DNA of 64,000 nucleotides from positions 62,001-126,000 of the forward strand of contig CAIQGE010000030.1 in assembly GCA_903871335.1 (NCBI GenBank). Direction: 5' to 3'. Below the pieces are notes generated by a model. It made no database searches. It had not been told where the DNA came from and saw only the letters and a list, made by a program, of their open reading frames with translations. Position 1 is the first letter of the stretch. Every line of letters begins with the position of its first letter. Positions 57,785 through 64,000 of this stretch are shown here, piece by piece. A program made the translations under genes and the position numbers. Source of the stretch: an uncultured Actinomycetes bacterium (GTDB lineage Bacteria > Actinomycetota > Acidimicrobiia > Acidimicrobiales > RAAP-2).

Positions 57785-59122
57785 GTGGACACCACCGTTC
57801 AGACGACCATTGGCAACCAGCGCAAGGTAGTGACCCCGCTGCCCGGACCCAAGTCGACCGAACTCCACGCCCGACGTCAAAAGGTCGTCAGTGCGGGTCT
57901 CACCAATGGATTCCCGGTGTATATCGATCGCGCCGAAGGCGCGATCTTGGTGGACGTTGACGGTAACCACCTCCTGGACCTCGGTTCTGGCATCGCGGTG
58001 ACTTCCATTGGTCACGCCGTGCCCGCACTCATCAACGCGGTGAGCGAACAAGTTGCCGCCTTTACGCACACGTGCTTTATGGTCACCCCCTACGAGGCCT
58101 ACATCCACGTGTGTGAGGAGTTGGCGGCTCTCACCCCCGGCGATCACGCCAAGACGTCCGCCCTGTTCAATTCGGGCGCCGAGGCGGTGGAGAACGCAGT
58201 CAAGATCGCTCGTCTCGCGACCGGTCGTCCGGCGGTCATCGTGGTCGACCACGCGTACCACGGTCGCACCAACCTCACGATGGCTCTCACGGCCAAGAAC
58301 ATGCCGTACAAGGATCGCTTCGGTCCCTTCGCCCCGGAGATCTACCGCGTTCCCACGAGCTATCCCTACCGCGATGGCCTCAGTGGACCCGAGGCGGCGG
58401 CCCGCGCCATTGCCGAGATCGAAGGATCCGTGGGTGCTCACAACGTCGCCGCCATCGTCATCGAGCCCATTCAGGGTGAAGGTGGCTTCATCGTTCCCGC
58501 CGAGGGTTTCCTGCCGGCGTTGTCCGCGTGGACGACGGCCAACGGTGCGCTGTTCATCGCCGACGAGATTCAATCGGGCTTCTGTCGCACCGGCAAGTGG
58601 TTCGCCGTCGACCACGAGGGCGTCATCCCCGACATCGTCACCACCGCCAAGGGTCTCGCCGGTGGCATGCCCCTGGCCGGAGTCACGGGCCGTGCCGAGA
58701 TCATGAACCAGGTCCACGAAGGGGGCCTCGGTGGCACCTACGGTGGCAACCCGGTTGCCGCCGTGGCGGCGCTCGCAACCATCGCCACGATGCGCGAGCA
58801 GAACCTGGCCGCTCGCGCCGAACACATTGGTGACGTCGCCTTCGCCGCGCTGCGAGCCCTCCAGCAGGATTCACCGATCATCGGTGACGTGCGCGGACGT
58901 GGCGCGATGATCGCCATGGAATTCGTCGAACCCGGAACAACGACACCGAACGCGGCGGCGGCCAAGGCCATCGTGAGCTACTGCAATCAGCAGGGAGTGA
59001 TCGCGATTTCGTGTGGCACGTACGGCAATGTCGTTCGACTCCTGCCGCCACTGGTCATCACTGACGAACAGCTCGCCGACGGACTCGAGGTCCTTTCCGC
59101 CGCCGTGCGTTCTCTTCGTTAG
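57785..59122 (+). CDS. gabT: 4-aminobutyrate aminotransferase
   Basis: Class III PLP aminotransferase of 445 residues, starting at GTG with AAGGA upstream. It moves the amino group of GABA (or a similar omega-amino acid) to 2-oxoglutarate. Seen are LFNSGAEAVENAVKIAR (PLP phosphate), VVDHAYHGRTNLTMALTAKN, IEPIQGEGGF, IADEIQSGFCRTGKWFA (Asp to the pyridine N) and the Schiff-base Lys in TTAKGLAGG. Its stop overlaps the marP stop by 4 nt. No gabD is adjacent; the aldehyde dehydrogenase at 61392 is a possible but weak partner. Confidence 0.9.
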   Translation: MDTTVQTTIGNQRKVVTPLPGPKSTELHARRQKVVSAGLTNGFPVYIDRAEGAILVDVDGNHLLDLGSGIAVTSIGHAVPALINAVSEQVAAFTHTCFMVTPYEAYIHVCEELAALTPGDHAKTSALFNSGAEAVENAVKIARLATGRPAVIVVDHAYHGRTNLTMALTAKNMPYKDRFGPFAPEIYRVPTSYPYRDGLSGPEAAARAIAEIEGSVGAHNVAAIVIEPIQGEGGFIVPAEGFLPALSAWTTANGALFIADEIQSGFCRTGKWFAVDHEGVIPDIVTTAKGLAGGMPLAGVTGRAEIMNQVHEGGLGGTYGGNPVAAVAALATIATMREQNLAARAEHIGDVAFAALRALQQDSPIIGDVRGRGAMIAMEFVEPGTTTPNAAAAKAIVSYCNQQGVIAISCGTYGNVVRLLPPLVITDEQLADGLEVLSAAVRSLR

Positions 59123-60273
59123 TTCGTCACGCACGCCCCGGTCGTCGCGGTGACCGGGGACGTCGCGCGCGAGAGATCGCTTTCCACGACCGCGGCGGGC
59201 ACGCCGTAGGCGACGTTGTCCTGCACCACAGATTTCGAGAACACCAGGGCGGCGACGCGTCCGTTCACGAGCAGCGGACTACCCGAGTTGCCCGGCTCGA
59301 CGTTGGCGGAAATCACCATTAGCGAGCGCGTCACCAACTCATTGTCATAAATATCACGGCCGAGGGCGCTGAGGGTTCCCGCCACCGCCGCCGCGGTCAC
59401 CCGACGACCGCCGTTTTGCGGGTAGCCCACGACGGCGGCGGGTGTTCCGACACCGGGCGGGGACGAGACGAAGGCGATGGGCGACACGCGAGTGTGTACT
59501 TGGAGAATGGCGACGTCGTTGTTCTTGTCGAAGAACAGAACACGCGCCACCACACCGTTCACGAGTACGCGACGCGCGCCGGCGATGACGTGAGCGGCCG
59601 TCACAAATCGACCACCACTGACCGCAAAGGCCGTGCCTTCGTGATCGATACCACACGCATTGAGTGACGTGACTTTGAGAACCGACGGCGGGGCGCCGTC
59701 CGCGGCGCGTGCGGTGGTGGCCCCGTCGGGCGTCGTCACGGGCGTGACCGACGGGGCCACCACTTCCGCAAACACGCTCGGGAAGTCGGCGGTGCGAAAG
59801 AGTGCCTGCACCTTGGCTTCGACGCTCGGCACCGGTGGCATCACCACGTCCATGACATCCAAGATTCGCGAATTCGCAATCTCACTCGAGAACGACGCGA
59901 ACGACGCGTTAACGAGAAGACCAGCGACGAGCCAGCACGCGACCAGTGCACCGACGGCGCTGAGCGCCGCTCCGCCCACGCGGTCGACCGAGCCCAATTT
60001 CAATCGACGCAGTGACAGATTCGCCGCCGCCCCAACGGCCCCGCCAAGGGCCCCGCCCGTGCCCGCGGCGACGATCACGATCGCGATCGCGATCAGGGGT
60101 CGCCAGGTCGACGCGTGCACGTGAGAAGCGAGAGCGGGCGCCACCATGGTGCCCACGACGAAGCCCGTCACGAAGCCAATCACCGCGCCCAATTGCCGCA
60201 GTGCACCCACCGTGATGCCGCGATACGTAGCCAGCACCACGACGACCACAATGACGACGTCGGCCCAACTCAC
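59119..60273 (-). CDS. marP: MarP-like membrane serine protease (CvpA plus trypsin domains)
   Basis: 384 residues, GTG start. Four hydrophobic helices in the first 125 residues form a CvpA-type domain (MSWADVVIVVVVVLATYRG, GALRQLGAVIGFVTG). After a linker comes a periplasmic trypsin-fold domain with His228 (AAHV), Asp253 (NNDVAIL) and Ser330 (GNSGSP). Cys207 and Cys381 are placed like the disulfide reported to control MarP of mycobacteria, which is needed for acid and oxidative resistance. The substrate here is unknown. Confidence 0.85.
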   Translation of the reverse strand: MSWADVVIVVVVVLATYRGITVGALRQLGAVIGFVTGFVVGTMVAPALASHVHASTWRPLIAIAIVIVAAGTGGALGGAVGAAANLSLRRLKLGSVDRVGGAALSAVGALVACWLVAGLLVNASFASFSSEIANSRILDVMDVVMPPVPSVEAKVQALFRTADFPSVFAEVVAPSVTPVTTPDGATTARAADGAPPSVLKVTSLNACGIDHEGTAFAVSGGRFVTAAHVIAGARRVLVNGVVARVLFFDKNNDVAILQVHTRVSPIAFVSSPPGVGTPAAVVGYPQNGGRRVTAAAVAGTLSALGRDIYDNELVTRSLMVISANVEPGNSGSPLLVNGRVAALVFSKSVVQDNVAYGVPAAVVESDLSRATSPVTATTGACVTN

Positions 60274-60326
60274 CTTGCCGAGGGTAGACCGAGTACGACG
60301 TCACTGCAGAACTACGCTCAACTCTC

Positions 60327-61391
60327 GTGCGCCGAATCCTCCCCGCGACCTTCGCCATGTTCGCGGGCGCCCTGCTGCTCGCCGCGTGCGGATCGAGTAC
60401 GTCATCGGGCGTCGTCGTCAGCGGCACCCCGTCGCTCAGCCTCTCGGTGCCGCTGACGTCGGTGGGCTGCACCACGAATGACACGTGTTACGCCGTCGGG
60501 ACGACGGGAGTTGATTCCCGCGTAACCACCGCTGCTCAATACAGCGACAGCGGTCACGCCTGGCACGCCGTGGCGGCTCCTCCGGCTCCTTTGTCATCCA
60601 TTACCGCTTCGTCGTGCTGGAGCACCGGGTGTCTCTTTGGCGGAACCAACGAGAATGGCGCCGATTTGCTCTGGAGTGTCGCGGATCACGGATCCGTCAC
60701 CACCGTGGCCTCACCCGCGCTAGGTGCCGGCGTCCTCAGTATCTCCTGTTACGCCACCGCCACCTGTACGGTGCTCGACCAGGGAGCAGACGGAAGTGCG
60801 CGGCTGTCGGCCACCACGAACGCCGGGGCGACGTGGAGTACCCCGACGGTCATCCATTTTGCCGCACCGTCGGATGGTTCGTCCGGCTCTCCCGCAACTG
60901 CACTGGGATTCACCGCGCTGTCGGGCTCGTGTCTCTCGTCACTCAATTGCGTGGTGGCCGGTTCGTGGAATGCGACGGGAACGGTGAGTGTCGAGATCAC
61001 CGAGGACGGTGGCGTGACGTGGATGCCGGGCGCGGCGACCACGTGGACTTCTCTCTCCGACTTGCGCTGTCAGTCAAACTGGTGTGTCGCTCGTGCGGTC
61101 GGTAGCGGCGGACAGGGTGTGCTCGTGACGTCGTCGACCGACGGCGAGTCGTGGACGACGCCCTCGTCGCAAGACGGTCACTCCTTGCAATCTCTCGCGT
61201 GCGTCAGCGTTCACCGCTGCGCGGCGATCACCGAGAACGGTGGGCCCTCGTCGCGTCTGGCGATCAGTTCCAAAAAGGCGTGGTCCGACGTGACGTTGCG
61301 CTACGTGCCCAATGCTCTCGTGAGCATCGCTTGCGGCGACCAAGTGTGCGCAGCTGTGAGCGCACAAAGCGTCGTCAGTATCGGCGTCTGA
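60327..61391 (+). CDS. Predicted lipoprotein with sialidase/BNR-like repeats
   Basis: 354 residues from a GTG. A lipoprotein signal ends at LLLAAC (Cys21). The rest is made of repeating beta-strand units, with Cys pairs (VGCTTNDTCYAVG, ISCYATATCTVL, SSLNCVVAG, LRCQSNWCVAR, LACVSVHRCAAI) and Asp-box-like turns (DGGVTWMPG, NAGATWSTP). The pattern suggests a beta-propeller stabilised by disulfides. No catalytic role could be assigned. Confidence 0.7.
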   Translation: MRRILPATFAMFAGALLLAACGSSTSSGVVVSGTPSLSLSVPLTSVGCTTNDTCYAVGTTGVDSRVTTAAQYSDSGHAWHAVAAPPAPLSSITASSCWSTGCLFGGTNENGADLLWSVADHGSVTTVASPALGAGVLSISCYATATCTVLDQGADGSARLSATTNAGATWSTPTVIHFAAPSDGSSGSPATALGFTALSGSCLSSLNCVVAGSWNATGTVSVEITEDGGVTWMPGAATTWTSLSDLRCQSNWCVARAVGSGGQGVLVTSSTDGESWTTPSSQDGHSLQSLACVSVHRCAAITENGGPSSRLAISSKKAWSDVTLRYVPNALVSIACGDQVCAAVSAQSVVSIGV

Positions 61392-63080
61392 TTAGCTCTT
61401 CATCGCTGCGGCGAGCAGCCCGGGAAGCTTCAGCCAGGAGGGACGTGCCTCAAAGGCCAGCAATTTGCGCATGGTGACCGCCGCCTTGGTATTGGTCGCG
61501 AACCACGGTGGGGCCGGTGACGCACGGAAGGGCCCACGCACAACCGATTTCTGGGGACGCGCGAAGAGGTACGCATTGCCCACGAATCCGGAGCCGGACT
61601 GAATATCGGTGATGTGGTGACCCGGGTACGCGCCCCACACGGTGGTCGCAAAGGCGAATGACATGGCGTGCCACAAGTTGACGCCGATTGATCCGTATCG
61701 CAAGTCGGCAATGGCGCGCTCGATCGCCGGACCGGTCAACGGATCCTTCAGTGACGTCGGGTGGGCAATCAGCGTCATCGAGAGGGTTCCCCACACCACG
61801 TCGTTACAGAATGCGGTGGCCTTGTCGACAAAGTCCGCCGGCGACGAGGCGATGAGCGCGGTCTCACTCATCAGAGAGCAGAAGGCCTCCACGTTGAGGC
61901 ACACGTCATCACCACGACCAGGCTCGACGCCGCGAATGAGCGTCCACGGCAAGTGGTCTCCTTCAGCCGCACCGAGTTGGTGCGCGTCGGGGTGGGCGGT
62001 GAGGAAGGTCTCGTAGCGTTCACGGGCGCCCGGGTAGTACGCCTTCCTGGTCGGCAGAGCCGCCAGCGTGGACTCGAGAGCGGTCAAGAACTCGTCGCGT
62101 TGCTTCCAACCGGCGTGCGTGATCAGCACGCGAGGCGTCAAGCAATTGAATCCGGCGTTGTTCGTGAGCATGGTCGCCACGTGCGCGGCTTGGAAGGCAA
62201 TGTCCTTTGCGTCCCACTCCCCCGGCACGATCACGACGGGTGACACATTGCCCAACTCGCAACTGACGGGCTTCGTAATGACGGGATCATTCGCCGCCTT
62301 GCGTCGCGCCCCTTCATCACCGACACCAAACACGATGGCGTCGTGGGTCTTGTCAGATCCCGTGACGTGGATATCCGCCACCGCTGGGTGCTTCGTCAAA
62401 TATTCGCCCACTTGGGCTCCGCCACTGACAATGCGCAGGAAGCCCGGTTCGATGAGCGCCGACAGTGCCTTGTTCCAATGGGGCACGAGGTAGTCGTTCA
62501 CGGGGTTCGCCTTCAGCACGACGACCTTGCCTTCGGCGAACATTTTGGTCAGAACGTCGCGCGGCCCGAGACTCGCGACGTTGCCCGCCCCGAGAACGAG
62601 GGACACGCCGCGGTGCGCCATGGGGTCCTTGTAGGCCTCGGCCTGCGTGGCCTGCACCTCGGCCTCCGTCACGCCCGGTTCCATCCAGACTTCGCCGGTG
62701 ATGCCGTTGTAGAGGATCTTGTCGAAGCCGGCCGCTGGGACAACCTGAATCGCGATGCGGTTGCCGGGCTTGTGGACGACCGGGCCGGGGTACTGCGGGC
62801 GACCCTTGTCGGCGATATCGAGAAGCGAGCGTCGAAAGGTCTGCGCCATCCGCAAGAAGGTCCCGATACCGCTGAAGAGTTCCTCGCCACCCTCTGGAGA
62901 ATCGGGGTCGAGACCCTTGGCGCGACAGGCGTCCTGCGTCCACGCCTCCGAGACCGCGTAGGTATCGGCGACGACTCGCTCGAGAAGGTCCGCTCGCTCG
63001 CGCGGTGACGTCATCGCCCACCGGTCCGCCGTGGCGGCCACGGCCTCGACGACCGCGTCCAACGTTTCGGTATTCACCAT
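61392..63080 (-). CDS. Aldehyde dehydrogenase family protein
   Basis: 562 residues from the ATG at 63080. The aldehyde dehydrogenase fold is recognisable, with general base Glu275 (VSCELGNVSP) and nucleophile Cys313 (NNAGFNCLTP). LGAGNVASLGPRDVLTKMF and VVLKANPVNDYL are seen in the cofactor region, and VTGSDKTHDAIVFG precedes Glu275. It is longer and more divergent than the usual 480-500 residues, with extra C-terminal sequence. Substrate unknown. Confidence 0.8.
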   Translation of the reverse strand: MVNTETLDAVVEAVAATADRWAMTSPRERADLLERVVADTYAVSEAWTQDACRAKGLDPDSPEGGEELFSGIGTFLRMAQTFRRSLLDIADKGRPQYPGPVVHKPGNRIAIQVVPAAGFDKILYNGITGEVWMEPGVTEAEVQATQAEAYKDPMAHRGVSLVLGAGNVASLGPRDVLTKMFAEGKVVVLKANPVNDYLVPHWNKALSALIEPGFLRIVSGGAQVGEYLTKHPAVADIHVTGSDKTHDAIVFGVGDEGARRKAANDPVITKPVSCELGNVSPVVIVPGEWDAKDIAFQAAHVATMLTNNAGFNCLTPRVLITHAGWKQRDEFLTALESTLAALPTRKAYYPGARERYETFLTAHPDAHQLGAAEGDHLPWTLIRGVEPGRGDDVCLNVEAFCSLMSETALIASSPADFVDKATAFCNDVVWGTLSMTLIAHPTSLKDPLTGPAIERAIADLRYGSIGVNLWHAMSFAFATTVWGAYPGHHITDIQSGSGFVGNAYLFARPQKSVVRGPFRASPAPPWFATNTKAAVTMRKLLAFEARPSWLKLPGLLAAAMKS

Positions 63081-63340
63081 GACCTGGTCCTGCGTCCCTG
63101 AGGTCGGGCCGGCTGCGCCGCGTTGCACCATCAGATCCCCCCGTGCGATGTGTTCTGTCGCGAGGCTATCGCCGCCGCACCCAAAACGGCGCTCGAGGGC
63201 ACGCGAGGAGAACGTCGGGGTCCTTTTTCCGCAGGAATGTCGTCGCCCTCACCGAGGCTCACTTCGCACCAACGAAGGCCCGGGAAACGTAGGATGGCCC
63301 GCGGACGCGAATCGCGTCGACAATTCAAAAGGAGTGACAC

Positions 63341-63904
63341 ATGGCGTACGAAGAATGGGGCCCGCTGGCCGGTTTGATCGGCACATGGGAAGGTGACCAG
63401 GGAGTCGACGTTTCGTACCACAACGAAGAGGGCAAGATCGGCGAGACGCCGTATTTCGAAAAGACCACCTTCAAGCCCTTCGGCCCCGTGGAGAACGGTC
63501 CTCAGGTTCTCTACGGCCTCGACTACCGCACCGCGGCGACGCGCAAGGGCGAGGACATGCCCTTCCACACCGAAGTGGGCTACTGGATGTGGGACGCAGC
63601 GAACAAGCAGGTGATGCGTTGCTTCATGGTCCCGCGCGCGTCGACGTTGATCGCCGGTGCGACGGTGGAGGCCGACGCCACCACCTTCAAGCTCGAGTCC
63701 GAGTTGGGGTCCAACACCTACGGCATCCTGTCGAACAAGTACCTCGACGAGGTCGCCAAGACCACGCGCTTTGACGTCACCATCACGGTGGACGGCGACA
63801 CGTTCTCCTACGACGAGACGACCGTCGTTGAGCACCAGCGCACCAACGGTGTCATCATGCACACCGACAAGAACACCCTGAAGCGCACGAGCTGGGAGGC
63901 GTAA
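63341..63904 (+). CDS. Nitrobindin-like heme-binding beta-barrel protein (THAP4/DUF1794 type)
   Basis: 187 residues, ATG with AAAAGGAG upstream. The lipocalin-like GLIGTWEGDQGVDV motif opens the barrel, with further strands HTEVGYWMWDAANKQVMRCFMVPRA. The family binds ferric heme and may sense or isomerise nitrogen oxides. It lies 2 nt ahead of an acyl-CoA dehydrogenase gene. The 260 nt upstream (63081-63340) hold no other gene that I can support. Confidence 0.78.
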   Translation: MAYEEWGPLAGLIGTWEGDQGVDVSYHNEEGKIGETPYFEKTTFKPFGPVENGPQVLYGLDYRTAATRKGEDMPFHTEVGYWMWDAANKQVMRCFMVPRASTLIAGATVEADATTFKLESELGSNTYGILSNKYLDEVAKTTRFDVTITVDGDTFSYDETTVVEHQRTNGVIMHTDKNTLKRTSWEA

Positions 63905-63906
63905 CC

Positions 63907-64000
63907 ATGTACGAGTGGTCCGAAGAACACCAGGCCATCGCGGACGTCGTGCGACGATTCGTCGATGAAGAGATCCGACCCAACCTGGACGACCTCGAGT
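63907..64000 (+). CDS. Acyl-CoA dehydrogenase (partial, N-terminus only)
   Basis: The first 31 residues (MYEWSEEHQAIADVVRRFVDEEIRP then NLDDLE) match the N-terminal helical domain of acyl-CoA dehydrogenases. The window ends before the catalytic region, so substrate class cannot be told. It follows the nitrobindin-like gene by 2 nt and is probably co-transcribed with it. Confidence 0.75.
   Translation, partial: MYEWSEEHQAIADVVRRFVDEEIRPNLDDLE

Noticed and set aside
57716-58825. A 369-codon minus-strand frame opposite gabT
   Set aside because: Antisense to an intact PLP aminotransferase; no ribosome site and no recognisable protein features.
63907-64000. Calling the terminal acyl-CoA dehydrogenase methylsuccinyl-CoA dehydrogenase to complete the ethylmalonyl-CoA pathway
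   Set aside because: Only 31 residues are visible and they are generic for the family; it is also 21 kb from the ccr-ecm cluster.

Overview
The window is high-GC bacterial DNA, gene-dense, with the gene content of an actinobacterium. The evidence is a MptB-type polyprenol-phosphomannose mannosyltransferase, a MarP-type membrane serine protease, an acyl-CoA carboxylase with a small epsilon subunit, a MeaA-type ethylmalonyl-CoA mutase, and the str/S10 ribosomal layout. I suspect Acidimicrobiia or a relative, but the class is an inference; a 16S or RpoB search would settle it. No rRNA genes and no CRISPR array were seen.

Layout. 1-19257 (minus strand): the transcription/translation core, read from the right as tRNA-Thr, tRNA-Met, rpmG, tRNA-Trp, secE, nusG, rplK, rplA, L10 leader, rplJ, rplL, terminator, rpoB, rpoC, terminator, rpsL, rpsG, fusA, tuf, rpsJ, a hairpin-rich gap, rplC, rplD, rplW and rplB (cut by the window edge). 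19343-33923: housekeeping genes (GNAT acetyltransferase, MptB-like mannosyltransferase, tRNA-Tyr, YajQ, GtrA, GH1 glycosidase, TesB, citrate synthase, RmuC, PhoU, Asd, aspartate kinase, two cyclophilins, an S51-like protein). 33952-42504: a C4 acyl-CoA carboxylation cluster. On the plus strand are hbd and ecm, and further right phaA. On the minus strand are ccr, mce, a TetR regulator, pccB and accE. Together these encode several steps of the ethylmalonyl-CoA route: acetoacetyl-CoA thiolase, hydroxyacyl-CoA dehydrogenase, crotonyl-CoA carboxylase/reductase, epimerase, ethylmalonyl-CoA mutase and propionyl-CoA carboxylase. 42501-46685: SixA, UppP, RecR, DnaX, SRP RNA and tRNA-Ser(GGA).

46691-53283 is an accessory island just 3' of tRNA-Ser(GGA), bounded by 13-bp inverted repeats. 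It holds a DDE transposase overlapped by a degenerate tyrosine-recombinase-like gene, an M.EcoRI-like adenine methyltransferase overlapped by a DUF262-HNH nuclease, and an Abi_2 (AbiD/AbiF-like) gene behind its own promoter and a strong RNA hairpin. Immediately beyond lies a decayed second copy of the island's left end, including the last codons of a related transposase. This is the part most likely to hold an undescribed system: a defence module carried by a two-gene transposition unit.

53750-64000: cell-envelope and housekeeping genes (SGNH hydrolase, TadA, a separately encoded SGNH protein plus acyltransferase-3 pair, tRNA-Ser(CGA), GABA aminotransferase, MarP-like protease, lipoprotein, aldehyde dehydrogenase, nitrobindin-like protein and the start of an acyl-CoA dehydrogenase). 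Five convergent gene pairs in the window overlap by exactly 4 nt at their stop codons, and several more abut with no gap.
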